Below, piece after piece: positions 1 to 7,498 of a stretch of 64,000 nt of DNA; positions within the stretch are counted from its first letter, which is position 1; every line of letters begins with the position of its first letter. The stretch comes from Actinopolyspora erythraea (GTDB taxonomy: Bacteria > Actinomycetota > Actinomycetes > Mycobacteriales > Pseudonocardiaceae): positions 3,348,001 through 3,412,000 of the forward strand of contig NZ_CP022752.1 of NCBI RefSeq assembly GCF_002263515.1. The letters are read 5' to 3'. The notes below the pieces were generated by a model. It searched no databases. It was not told the origin of the DNA and worked only from the letters and a program-made list of their open reading frames with translations. The translations under genes and the position numbers were made by a program.

Positions 1-719
1 GTGACACCGTGGTCGCCCACCGGCCCGGACACCAGCACGGCGTCGCCCGGCCGCACGGTGTCGATACCGAGCTCGTGGACCGTCTCGCGCACTCCGACAC
101 CGGTGGTGTTGATGTAGCAACCGTCGGCCCTGCCCTTCTGCACCACCTTGGTGTCGCCGGTGACCACCCGTACTCCGGCCCGCTCGGCGGCCTGGGACAT
201 GGACCGCACCACGCGCCGCAGCTCCGAGACGGGAAAGCCCTCCTCGATGATGAATCCGGCGGACAGATACAGCGGCCTGGCCCCGGAGACGGCGAGGTCG
301 TTGACCGTGCCGTTGACGGCGAGCTCGCCGATGTCGCCGCCGGGGAAGAACAGCGGGGAGACCACGAAGGAGTCGGTGGTCAGGGCCAACCGCGAGTCGC
401 CGAGCGTGAGCTCGGCACCGTCCTCCAGTTTCTCCAGGTGCGGGTTGCGCAGCTCCTCCAGGAACAACGCCTCGGTCAGCGTCTGGCTGGCCTTGCCACC
501 GGCGCCGTGGGCGCTGGTGACGCGTTCCTCCTTGATCCTCGGCTTGCGGGCCCGCGCCCTCTCGATGCGGTCGAGGACCTGCTGCTCCCTGCTGCGGTAG
601 TCGCTGCCCGGTTCCGCCGCACCGTGCGCGGGTTCGGCGGCGGTGTGCTCGGACGGGGTTCCGGTTCCCGTCGCCGCGGCGGTGCTCGGCTCCGCGTCGG
701 TCTCGTTCTCGATGCTCAC
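1..719 (-). CDS. hypE: HypE, hydrogenase maturation (C-terminus cut by window edge)
   Basis: HypE dehydrates the thiocarboxamide made by HypF, giving the cyanide ligand of the [NiFe] iron; it acts in the cytoplasm with the HypC-HypD complex. The visible 239 codons show a roughly 55-residue low-complexity lead rich in Ala, Glu and Thr, then the AIRS/PurM-like start with SAHGAGGKASQTL, the segment LALTTDSFVVSPLFFPGG and GDIGELAVNGTVNDLAVSGA, all typical of HypE. The GTG start shares 4 bp with the hypD stop (GTGA), so the two are translationally coupled. The C-terminal tail carrying the reactive cysteine lies outside the window. The long N-terminal lead is unusual, and an internal start is possible. 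Confidence 0.93.
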   Translation of the reverse strand, partial: MSIENETDAEPSTAAATGTGTPSEHTAAEPAHGAAEPGSDYRSREQQVLDRIERARARKPRIKEERVTSAHGAGGKASQTLTEALFLEELRNPHLEKLEDGAELTLGDSRLALTTDSFVVSPLFFPGGDIGELAVNGTVNDLAVSGARPLYLSAGFIIEEGFPVSELRRVVRSMSQAAERAGVRVVTGDTKVVQKGRADGCYINTTGVGVRETVHELGIDTVRPGDAVLVSGPVGDHGV

Positions 720-1843
720 GCCTTGCTCGCCTCCTTGACGCGCTCCCGGCTGAACCGGCCGAAGTTGTAGTAGGCCGCGCAGGCTCCCTCCGGGGAGACC
801 ATGCAGGTCCCGATCGGGGTCTCCGGGGTGCAGGCGGTGCCGAAGACCTTGCACTCCCAGGGCTTGAGCACCCCCTTGAGCACCTCGCCGCACTGGCAGG
901 CCTTGGGGTCTGCGACGCGCACGCCGGGCAGTTCGAACCGACGTTCGGCGTCGAAGTCGGCGAACTCCTCGCGTATCCGGGTGGCCGAGTGCGAGATGAA
1001 GCCCAGCCCGCGCCACTCGAAGTAGGGCCGCAGTTCCATCGTCCGGCTGATGGCGTCCAGCGCCACCTCGTTGCCGTTCCACGGCACGACCCGCGAGTAC
1101 TGGTTCTCCACTTCGGAGCGTCCCTCGGACAGCTGCAGCATCAGCATGTAGATCGACTGCAGGATGTCCAGCGGTTCGAAACCCGCCACCACCAGTGGTT
1201 TCCGGTAGTCGCGGGCGATGAACCCGTAGGGCTTGCAGCCGATCACCGTGGAGACGTGGCCGGGTCCGATGAAGCCGTCCAGCCGCAGGTCCGGCGAGTC
1301 GAGAATGGCCTTGATCGCCGGGATGACCGTGACGTGGTTGCAGAAGACCGAGAAGTTCTCCAACCCTTCTTCCCTGGCGCGCAGCAGCGTCATCGCCGTG
1401 GACGGAGCGGTGGTCTCGAACCCGATGGCCATGAAGACCACGTGCTGCTCGGGGGTCTGCCGCGCCAGTTTGAGCGCGTCCAGCGGAGAGTAGACCATCC
1501 GGATGTTGGTGCCCTCGGCGTTGGAGTCGAAGAACGAGCCGTTGCTGCCGGGGACCCGCATCATGTCGCCGAAGGAGGTCATCAGCACCCCCGGCTGCCT
1601 GGCGATGTGGATGGAGTCGTCCACCCTGCCCATCGGGATGACGCAGACCGGGCAGCCGGGCCCGTGGATCAGCGAGATGTTCTCCGGGAGGTAGTCCTCC
1701 AGACCGTGCTTATAGATGGTGTGGGTGTGCCCGCCGCACACCTCCATGAACTTGTACTGCCTGCCCGGCTCGCACAGTTCGGTTATCTTGGCCGACAGCG
1801 CACGCGCCTTGTCCGCGTCGCGGTACTCGTCGACGAACTTCAT
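716..1843 (-). CDS. hypD: HypD, hydrogenase Fe(CN)2CO assembly protein
   Basis: HypD is the iron-sulfur scaffold on which, with HypC, the Fe(CN)2CO unit of the [NiFe] site is assembled. The 375-residue length is normal. Visible motifs are VCGGHTHTIYKHG (Cys36), HGPGCPVC (Cys64, Cys67), and a C-terminal set of cysteines (CQCGEVLKG, CKVFGTAC, GTCMVSPEGAC) that hold the [4Fe-4S] cluster. The ATG start is preceded by GGAGG. A 483-bp spacer separates it from hypC upstream and contains a copy of the dispersed hairpin repeat, so hypDE could have its own promoter or a processed transcript. Confidence 0.96.
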   Translation of the reverse strand: MKFVDEYRDADKARALSAKITELCEPGRQYKFMEVCGGHTHTIYKHGLEDYLPENISLIHGPGCPVCVIPMGRVDDSIHIARQPGVLMTSFGDMMRVPGSNGSFFDSNAEGTNIRMVYSPLDALKLARQTPEQHVVFMAIGFETTAPSTAMTLLRAREEGLENFSVFCNHVTVIPAIKAILDSPDLRLDGFIGPGHVSTVIGCKPYGFIARDYRKPLVVAGFEPLDILQSIYMLMLQLSEGRSEVENQYSRVVPWNGNEVALDAISRTMELRPYFEWRGLGFISHSATRIREEFADFDAERRFELPGVRVADPKACQCGEVLKGVLKPWECKVFGTACTPETPIGTCMVSPEGACAAYYNFGRFSRERVKEASKA

Positions 1844-2326
1844 GGCACCTCCTCCGCAACCTTCCGAGTGAGAATCCGACTGAACGAAAACCGCTCGGAA
1901 ACGAACCGCCCCGAACGATAATCCAGCGGATCAAAACAGTTTTCACATCACCGGATAGACCAACTCGGCGAATTCTTCCCAACAACCACGGACACGCCCG
2001 ACCGACACGCCCTGAAACCGCGACAGAACTCCCGGAATCCCACAAGGGAGAGCTCGAGCAGTAATCCTTTTCGACCCCTGGGGCGACCCACCGCACACGA
2101 CTGTCAGGAACATTCTTCGGCGCTCCCGGGTAGAACTCCCACCACTCACGCAGCCAGAACTCCGACCACACTCGCAATCGGCACCGCCGCAGGTTCTCCC
2201 GTGGTGCTCTCGCGAGGACGGTTCCGACGTTGTGTAGTGACTACCCGGTGTCGGGGCACCCGCAGCGAGAGCGGCGCGAGAGGTTCCGCCAACCGAGCCC
2301 GCACGAAAACGGAGGGCACAATTCGC
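1844..2326. other. Long intergenic spacer between hypC and hypD
   Basis: No coding region is supported here. The part near hypD (about 1860-2160) has lower GC and no clear promoter on the minus strand. The part from 2181 is a copy of the dispersed hairpin repeat described separately. A spacer of this size inside an otherwise overlapping operon is notable. Confidence 0.7.
2181..2292 (+). repeat. Dispersed hairpin repeat, copy 1
   Basis: About 112 bp. Shared landmarks: CCGCAGGTTCTCCCGTG at the left, GCTCTCGCGAGGACG, the centre CGACGTTGTGTAGT followed by ACTACCCG, then CAGCGAGAGC and GAGAGGTTCCGCCAA at the right. The arms are inversely related (CTCTCGC against GCGAGAG, CCGAC against GTCGG, GTAGT against ACTAC), so one strand folds into a long hairpin. 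It matches copies at 7349, 31276, 36970 and 54909. Confidence 0.9.
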
Positions 2327-2599
2327 TCAGTCGATGTAGGAGTCCTGCAGCGCTTCCAACTCGTCCTCGTAGGCCTTCCCGATGTCCTCCAGAAATTCCA
2401 GCGCGGCCTGTGCCTCCTGTTCGTCGATCTTGGAAAGCGCGAATCCCACGTGGATCAGGATCCACTCCCCGGCCACCGGCCGGTCGTCCTCCAGCAGACC
2501 GATGTTGATGTTGCGGCGCACCCCGCTGACGTCCACCTTGGCCAGGTCGGGCCGGTCCGGCAGGACTTCGATTACTTCCCCCGGAATTCCCAAACACAT
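2327..2599 (-). CDS. hypC: HypC, hydrogenase maturation chaperone
   Basis: HypC binds HypD during assembly of the Fe(CN)2CO group and delivers it to the large-subunit precursor. The 90-residue protein begins MCLGIPGEVIEV with the essential Cys2, followed by DVSGVRRNINIGLLED, which is classic HypC/HupF. The C-terminal third is acidic and helical (EFLEDIGKAYEDELEAL). The start ATG follows AAGGAGA. It is the second HypC-type protein of the cluster; the other, at 11185-11424, lacks the Met-Cys start. Confidence 0.96.
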   Translation of the reverse strand: MCLGIPGEVIEVLPDRPDLAKVDVSGVRRNINIGLLEDDRPVAGEWILIHVGFALSKIDEQEAQAALEFLEDIGKAYEDELEALQDSYID

Positions 2600-2650
2600 T
2601 CACATTCTCCTTGTCTCAGCTGTTTGCTCACCTTGCTGGGTGGGGGGGCG

Positions 2651-2674
2651 CTCGCTCGGCGGAACCTCTCGCGG
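2651..2674 (-). repeat. Half copy of the dispersed hairpin repeat
   Basis: The stretch CTCGCTCGGCGGAACCTCTC matches the outer 20-24 bp of one arm of the dispersed repeat (compare position 31271). The rest of the element is missing. It lies between the 34-aa membrane peptide gene and hypC. Confidence 0.5.
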
Positions 2675-2715
2675 CGGCGCCGATTCCGGGAATGGGGGAT
2701 GCTGCCGCGCCGCCT

Positions 2716-2745
2716 GCCCGTCGATTTCTCGAGAAATCGACGGGC
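2716..2745. repeat. 30-bp perfect palindrome, CGATTTC family copy A
   Basis: A perfect inverted repeat centred on CTCGAG, with arms GCCCGTCGATTTCTC. The core CGATTTC-N4-GAAATCG recurs at 51220-51237 and 55158-55175. It starts 15 bp beyond the stop codon of the 34-aa peptide gene and about 117 bp before hypC. A terminator, operator or processing site are all possible; there is no T-tract. Confidence 0.75.
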
Positions 2746-2759
2746 CGAAGGCCGGGCGG

Positions 2760-2864
2760 TCACATCCGGCTGATCCGGATGTAGCGCTTCACGTCCGGTC
2801 CGACCAACCACACCATGGCGGCGATCAACCCCACCGCCAGCACCAGGAACAGGAAACGGCGCAC
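2760..2864 (-). CDS. 34-aa single-span membrane peptide of hydrogenase clusters (DUF6893-like)
   Basis: The peptide starts MRRFLFLVLAVGLIAAMVWL and ends KRYIRISRM: two Arg, one transmembrane helix of about 18 residues, then a short basic tail. The GTG start overlaps the stop of the protease gene by one base (TAGTG), and a perfect AAGGAGGTGATC ribosome site lies just upstream inside that gene, so expression is well supported. Short one-helix proteins at this place occur in actinobacterial group 1h clusters, probably the DUF6893 family; that family name is from memory. A role as membrane anchor or assembly peptide for the hydrogenase is inference. Confidence 0.8.
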   Translation of the reverse strand: MRRFLFLVLAVGLIAAMVWLVGPDVKRYIRISRM

Positions 2865-3394
2865 TACCGATCACCTCCTTCGACTACTCCCCTACCGAGT
2901 CCGGCGGACTCGGATCCGCACTGCTGCGCCCGGGCCAGTTCCCGCACCCGGCGCACCGCCTCCGGAACGGCGCGTTTCACGACCCGGCTCAGCCCGATGC
3001 GCTGCTCCAGCTCGGCCGGTTCGCAGCCGAGCACGAACACCCGCCCCGGATCGCCGCCCAGCAACGTGACCAGGTCCAGCACCACGTCGGGCTGCATCCC
3101 GTGCGCGTCGGCCAACGTCGCGGTTTCGCGCTTGTCCGCACCACCGATGTCGGTGGGTCGCAGCAGGGTAAGCGTTCCCGGCGGGTCACCCCGGGACACG
3201 GCGTCGACGAGCACGGTCGTGGCGTAGCCGTCGAGCAGGTCGAACGCGAGGTGCATCCCGCTGGTCCCGTAGTCGCCCGCCCACACCCCTTCGGGAAGCT
3301 CGGCACCGGCGAGTTCACGGGCCACTTCCGGGCCGAAGCCGTCGTCGCCGAGGAAGATGTTGCCGATCCCGGCCACCAGCACCCCGGCGCTCAT
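2864..3394 (-). CDS. hyaD: Hydrogenase maturation protease (HyaD/HycI type)
   Basis: This nickel-dependent endopeptidase removes the C-terminal peptide of the large subunit once the metal site is complete. The 176-residue protein starts MSAGVLVAGIGNIFLGDDGF, the family signature with the first acidic Ni ligand; TTVLVDAVSRGDPPG holds the second (Asp), and DAHGMQPDVVLDL supplies the His. Its predicted substrate is the 22-residue tail after DPCLPCGVH of the large subunit encoded at 7499-9289. It overlaps the upstream 502-aa gene by 4 bp (ATGA) and the peptide gene downstream by 1 bp. Confidence 0.94.
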   Translation of the reverse strand: MSAGVLVAGIGNIFLGDDGFGPEVARELAGAELPEGVWAGDYGTSGMHLAFDLLDGYATTVLVDAVSRGDPPGTLTLLRPTDIGGADKRETATLADAHGMQPDVVLDLVTLLGGDPGRVFVLGCEPAELEQRIGLSRVVKRAVPEAVRRVRELARAQQCGSESAGLGRGVVEGGDR

Positions 3395-4899
3395 CTCCGC
3401 ACCTCGTCCTCACCGGTCACGGCGCTGTCCTCCGACAGCTCGGCCGAGGCCCCGGTGGCCGATTCCCCGCCGCCCGGCAGCGGGCGGACCTCGTCGGTGC
3501 CGAAGTAGCGGAACCGACCGTTGGCGCCCTGGATCTCGGCCCCCGGATCGTCGTCCAACGTCACGGCCAGATGACTGCCGCCGTCCACGTCGAAGTACAC
3601 GGCGCGCACCGTGGCGGTGCGCCCGCTCAGGAACATGTCCTGCGCGTCACCGCCGCTGCGGGGAAGCAGCAGGACCCTGCTTCCGTTGGAGACCAGCAGC
3701 CCCGCCACCTCGACGCTGTCGCTCTCCGGCGAGACGGCGGCGTCGGCACCGGGGTCCCACCAGGGCACACCGGGGTCGGGAAACGATCCAACCTCCCGAC
3801 CGGGGGTACTCGCCCCCGTCGGGGCAGGTGGTTCCGGCGGGACCGACTCCCACGTCGGGTTCGGCTGTTCCGGAACCGAGTCCCGCAGGTAACGCAGGGT
3901 GCCGTGCAGCCGCTCCAGCAGTTCGGGCGGCATGCTGTCGACGCCGTCGATGATGCCGCGCGCCCGCTCGTCGGTGCCCCTGGCCTGCTTCTTCTCCCCC
4001 TCGGTCAACGCCATGGTGCGCAGCGTGAGGATCTCGTCGATCTCGGTGGCGTCGTGCAGCTGCCGCGGACTCTCCGGGGCCACCCGCGGATCGTCGTAGA
4101 GAATGATCGGGGCGGCCAGCACGGCCTCGCTGCGGTCGCCCGGCCCCAGCAGCACGGGCCAGCAGCGCACGTTCTCGCACTCCGCCACGGCCCGCGCGGC
4201 CCACTCCGGGGGGTCCAGCGAGGACAGGAAGGAACCGCGGTCCACACCGAGCAGCAGGTGGGTCGCCACGAAGGCGTGGCGCACCGCCCGCTGCCTGTCG
4301 GCGTTCCCGGCCCGCCAGCCGGAGGTATTGTCGACGCTCACCCGCAGCCGCAGCCCGCCGTAGGGGCCGCTCAACCGCTCGGCGTCGACCCGCAACCTGC
4401 CTCGCAGCGGACGCAGCCTGCGAACGACGCGACCGCGCAGCGTCGAGTCCGCGTCACGCACCTCTTCGACGCGCTCGGTGTCGTCGTCCCGAACGGCGAG
4501 TTCGCAGCCGCCGTCGATCAGGTCGCCGAGCTGGGCCAGCAGGTCGTGCTCCTGCTCGACCGCCTCGTCGAACTCCTCGATCACGCGGTCGTCGACCGGC
4601 AGCGAGGCGACCCTGCGGTACTCGCCGCGCTCGTCGATCTTCTCGACCACGCGTTGCTGGACTCGCAGGAACCGCAGCCGGACGTGCACCCTGGCGTCCT
4701 CGGGCGCCTCCAGCAGGCACTCCGTGCGCGCGTCGGTGTACTCGCCGATCGACTCGTCGGCGTAGCCGGGCGGCATCAGCACCCCGAACTGCCAGCGCAC
4801 CTGGTTCTTCGGCGAGTCAGCGGTGTAGGGGTAGAGCAGGTAGCCCTCGTAGAGGACAGCGTCGGCCACCGCCCTGGCCTTGTCGAACAGTTCCGTCAC
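3391..4899 (-). CDS. Conserved 502-aa protein of actinobacterial hydrogenase clusters, unknown function
   Basis: No known domain is recognised. The GTG start at 4899 was chosen because it overlaps the DUF6084 stop by 4 bp and begins MTELFDKARAVADAVLYEGYLLYPYTADSPKNQ in segments that read as real protein; upstream sequence in frame overlaps the previous gene. The first 300 residues look alpha/beta and acidic. A linker rich in Pro and Glu follows, then a C-terminal beta-rich part (VAGLLVSNGSRVLLLPRSGG, HLAVTLDDDPGAEIQ, GRFRYFGTDEVRPL). No signal peptide or membrane span is seen. Its place between DUF6084 and the protease suggests a hydrogenase accessory role. Confidence 0.85.
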   Translation of the reverse strand: MTELFDKARAVADAVLYEGYLLYPYTADSPKNQVRWQFGVLMPPGYADESIGEYTDARTECLLEAPEDARVHVRLRFLRVQQRVVEKIDERGEYRRVASLPVDDRVIEEFDEAVEQEHDLLAQLGDLIDGGCELAVRDDDTERVEEVRDADSTLRGRVVRRLRPLRGRLRVDAERLSGPYGGLRLRVSVDNTSGWRAGNADRQRAVRHAFVATHLLLGVDRGSFLSSLDPPEWAARAVAECENVRCWPVLLGPGDRSEAVLAAPIILYDDPRVAPESPRQLHDATEIDEILTLRTMALTEGEKKQARGTDERARGIIDGVDSMPPELLERLHGTLRYLRDSVPEQPNPTWESVPPEPPAPTGASTPGREVGSFPDPGVPWWDPGADAAVSPESDSVEVAGLLVSNGSRVLLLPRSGGDAQDMFLSGRTATVRAVYFDVDGGSHLAVTLDDDPGAEIQGANGRFRYFGTDEVRPLPGGGESATGASAELSEDSAVTGEDEVRR

Positions 4900-5537
4900 G
4901 GGGTCACCTCGCCCGCGTCGTCCAGCAGTTTTCCGATGGCCGCGTCCCAGGTGGGGATCGCGTTCTCGGACTGGTACCGAAGCAGCGCGTCCACGGTGTC
5001 GCGGTGCAGCCGGATCCAGTCGGCCCGCGGGAAGTACAGCTCCTTGAGCCGCTGCCACACCTCGACCGGCATGGCGTACTCGGCCTCCAGCTCCCACGGG
5101 ATCTGACGCACCCAGAAGCCGTTGTCGCCCTTGCCGAAGACGGTTCCGCTGAACAGCAGCACCATCGGCACGACGCCGGAGCGCAGCGAGTGCAGGTACT
5201 TGCCCGAGGCCACCTCCATGTCGAAGGTGCAGGGCACCGGAACGTCCACGCGAGTCGTGCCGGTGAAGCCGGGAACCTGCGTCGAGACGTTGGCCAAGCG
5301 CAGGTTCCGCAGGGTGTGGCCCCAGCGCTCGCGCCCGCCGAACAGGTGGCCGAGCAGTTCCTCCTCCGAGTCCTCGTAGTCCCGCTTGCGCGGTTCGATG
5401 TTGACGGCGCAGCGCAGCGAGATCGCGTGTATCGGGTCCGGTCCGGCCTCGTCGATGCGCAGCCGGAACAGCAGGGTGGGTCCCGCCCCGTAGCGCTCGC
5501 AGGCCACGTCCTCGCAGTGGAAGGAGAGATCAGCCAT
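4896..5537 (-). CDS. DUF6084-type hydrogenase cluster protein
   Basis: A 213-residue protein starting MADLSFHCEDVACERYGAGP; the ATG at 5537 lies 8 bp inside the end of the DUF5947 gene. The sequence is beta-rich (TLLFRLRIDEAG, ISLRCAVNIEPRKRDY) with a WGHTLRNLRLANV segment and PWELEAEYAMPVEVWQ near the C-terminus. It has no signal peptide, transmembrane span or cofactor motif. Proteins of this kind sit beside DUF5947 in group 1h hydrogenase clusters; the DUF number is recalled, not searched. The function is unknown; assembly or membrane attachment of the hydrogenase is a guess. Confidence 0.82.
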   Translation of the reverse strand: MADLSFHCEDVACERYGAGPTLLFRLRIDEAGPDPIHAISLRCAVNIEPRKRDYEDSEEELLGHLFGGRERWGHTLRNLRLANVSTQVPGFTGTTRVDVPVPCTFDMEVASGKYLHSLRSGVVPMVLLFSGTVFGKGDNGFWVRQIPWELEAEYAMPVEVWQRLKELYFPRADWIRLHRDTVDALLRYQSENAIPTWDAAIGKLLDDAGEVTP

Positions 5538-6234
5538 CACGCGACTCCGATCCGACCCGCTCGGCACGAGCACGCAGGCCCGCGAAGAACTCCTCGATGC
5601 GTTCGCGTGCCCGGCTGCCGCCGTCGAAACCACGCCAGTGCGTGCGGACCAACCCGACCAGCTCGTAGCAGGTGTCCACCGGGACGAGGAAACCCTCGAA
5701 CTCCGTGCCGGAGCCGTCGAGCTGGTTGACCAGCAGCGCCTCCACGTCCTCGGCGATGTCGGCGAAGGCGGGGCCGGCGACCAGCTCGTCCCAGTCCCGC
5801 CGCGGCAACGTCGACTCGGTGGCCCCCGCCGGGCTGGGGTAGAACAGCACGGGGCCGGTGAGCGAGCTGCGGAACAGAAAAGCCATGCCCACGGGGATGC
5901 CGGTGGACTCCCACAGGGCGGCGCCCGCCGGGAAGGAAGGCGCGTAGCGGTAGCGCTCCGGGACGGCCCGGTGCTTGCCGCCCCCGGCTCCCGGGTGGGT
6001 GAACAGCAGGTAGCAGGCGCGGCAGGTGCACAGGATACGGCGGCTCGTCACGTCGGCGACGTGGGAGTGCCCCGACTCCCACAGTGGTTCCGAGCACATC
6101 TCGCAGGTGGTGCCCGGTGCCTGCCCCGGCCTGGCGGATCCTCCAGCGGGCCGGAGGAAACGGCGCAGCCCGCCGTAGCCGGCCGTGCCGTTACCGCCGC
6201 GAGTGACCGTGGTGCTCCGGGTTTCCGGGTTCAC
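5530..6234 (-). CDS. DUF5947-type hydrogenase cluster protein with CxxC pairs
   Basis: A 234-residue protein. The GTG start overlaps the NifU/Rieske-like gene by 4 bp. After a Gly/Arg-rich lead it shows a likely metal site: TTCEMCSEPLWESGHSHVAD followed by ILCTCRACYLLFTHPG, giving two CxxC pairs about 25 residues apart (a zinc-ribbon-like or Fe-S arrangement). The rest is soluble and ends in an ERIEEFFAGLRARAERV helix. It is typical of actinobacterial group 1h clusters. It could carry electrons or a structural zinc; the sequence alone cannot decide between these. Confidence 0.85.
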   Translation of the reverse strand: MNPETRSTTVTRGGNGTAGYGGLRRFLRPAGGSARPGQAPGTTCEMCSEPLWESGHSHVADVTSRRILCTCRACYLLFTHPGAGGGKHRAVPERYRYAPSFPAGAALWESTGIPVGMAFLFRSSLTGPVLFYPSPAGATESTLPRRDWDELVAGPAFADIAEDVEALLVNQLDGSGTEFEGFLVPVDTCYELVGLVRTHWRGFDGGSRARERIEEFFAGLRARAERVGSESRDG

Positions 6235-7172
6235 CGCGCCACCTCCGGCACCGCGAGGCGGACGCCACCGTCGTCGGCCAGCAGCGGCAACGGCTCCAGG
6301 TGCAGGTTCGGGTCCTGCTCCTCCCGGCCCGCCAGCCGCACGTCGTAACTTCGCGCGCAGCCCGGGCACCGCAGCTCACCGCCGTGCAGGCTGGCCCGGC
6401 CGAGTTCTCCCCCGCAGTCGGGACAGCGGTCGCGGTAGGCGTAGAGCGATCCATCCACATTGCACAGCAGAACGCTGGTTCCGCCCGCCTCGACCGAGGT
6501 GAACTCCCCCTCGGAAAGCCGCGCGAGCCCGTCCAGGTTCACCCACGCCGCGCTCTCGGGCACGGTGGAACCACCGTTGTCCGAATCGCTCGCCAACGGA
6601 AGCAGCGGTCTCCCACCGGGACCTGCCGCCGTGGTCTCCGGCTGGGCCATGCCCTCCACGGCGATGTCGGCGACCTCCGGGGCGGCCTTGCGGACCGCGT
6701 CCTCGATCGCCAGCTTCACCGTCACGGCCGAGGAGGGACAGCCGTCGCAGTTGCCCTTCAACCGCAGCCGTACGACGCCTTCCGCGTCGACGTCGAGCAG
6801 CTCCACGTCCCCGGAGTGCGAGCCGAGGTAGGGGCGGACGCTGTCCAGCGCTTCGGCCACGCGCTGCCGCACGGGAACCGGGTGCAGGTCGTGCAGCGCC
6901 AGCAGCCCGCCGACCAGCTCGTCGGCCGCCAACCGTTCGAGCACCTCGGTCCCCGGGGCGTGCTCGGCCAGCAACGTGGTGATCCGTTCGATCCCGGCGC
7001 CGTAGAACCGCATGATCGTGGCGACGAGGTCCTCGGCGGCCTCGCGCACGCCCGGTGTCTCGGCGGAGTCGAACTTGCCGAGCAGTTCGTCCACTCGGGC
7101 CGCGACCGCGTTCGCGTCGTCCTGCTGGGACTCCGCACGCGGCGGTGTCCCCGTGGTGGTGGATTGCGTCAT
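6231..7172 (-). CDS. NifU C-terminal domain fused to a Rieske-like all-cysteine domain
   Basis: 313 residues, ATG at 7172. The middle part carries the NifU C-terminal signature LKGNCDGCPSSAVTVKLAIE (about residues 138-157), the Fe-S scaffold type. The C-terminal part (about 220-313) resembles a Rieske domain in spacing (AYRDRCPDCGGELGR and LRCPGCARSYDVRLAG), but each CxH/CxxH box reads CxxC, so the two usual His ligands are absent. It may therefore bind a rubredoxin-like iron, zinc, or an all-Cys [2Fe-2S] cluster. It sits directly downstream of the hydrogenase subunits and is a plausible electron carrier or cluster donor for them. A 326-bp spacer with repeat copy 2 separates it from the large-subunit gene. 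Confidence 0.9.
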   Translation of the reverse strand: MTQSTTTGTPPRAESQQDDANAVAARVDELLGKFDSAETPGVREAAEDLVATIMRFYGAGIERITTLLAEHAPGTEVLERLAADELVGGLLALHDLHPVPVRQRVAEALDSVRPYLGSHSGDVELLDVDAEGVVRLRLKGNCDGCPSSAVTVKLAIEDAVRKAAPEVADIAVEGMAQPETTAAGPGGRPLLPLASDSDNGGSTVPESAAWVNLDGLARLSEGEFTSVEAGGTSVLLCNVDGSLYAYRDRCPDCGGELGRASLHGGELRCPGCARSYDVRLAGREEQDPNLHLEPLPLLADDGGVRLAVPEVAR

Positions 7173-7498
7173 CAGTGGGGAGTCCTCGCGTGAGTGCGTC
7201 ACGCCCCGACACCCGGCCGCACTGGCGACCGGGCCCCGGAACGATCGTTCGGAGTTGTACGACTGGTGTGTCCCCGAGGTTTTCCGGAAGAGGTGACGGA
7301 GCGGGTGGTTCCTTCGGTGCGCGGCGCGAAATTCCGCTCCCGCAGCTCGCACCGCCGCGGGTTCTCCCGTGCGGCTCTCGCGAGGAAGGCCCGACGTTGT
7401 GTAGGTCGCTACCCGATGTCGGGCCTCGGCGGAACGAGAGCCGTGCGAGAGGCTCCGCCAAGCAACCACCCCCGCAACCCGGCCGGAACACCGAGCCC
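7173..7498. other. Spacer between large-subunit gene and NifU/Rieske-like gene
   Basis: No gene is seen. The right-hand two thirds is the dispersed repeat, copy 2 (7349-7461). No confident minus-strand promoter is visible in the rest. Confidence 0.65.
7349..7461 (+). repeat. Dispersed hairpin repeat, copy 2
   Basis: About 113 bp with the landmarks CCGCGGGTTCTCCCGTGCGG, CTCTCGCGAGGA, CGACGTTGTGTAG, CTACCCGATGTCGGG, GAGAGCCGTGCGAGAGG and TCCGCCAAG. It lies inside the hydrogenase operon, 38 bp beyond the large-subunit stop, and is transcribed antisense to its own orientation. Confidence 0.9.

Noticed and set aside
9..770. Long plus-strand open frame opposite hypE
   Set aside because: It is the antisense shadow of hypE in high-GC DNA; HypE has clear family motifs while the plus-strand product has none and is rich in His/Gly/Arg.
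2181..2292. CRISPR array from the recurring hairpin repeats
   Set aside because: Copies are tens of kilobases apart, in both orientations, about 110 bp long, with no regular spacers and no cas genes.
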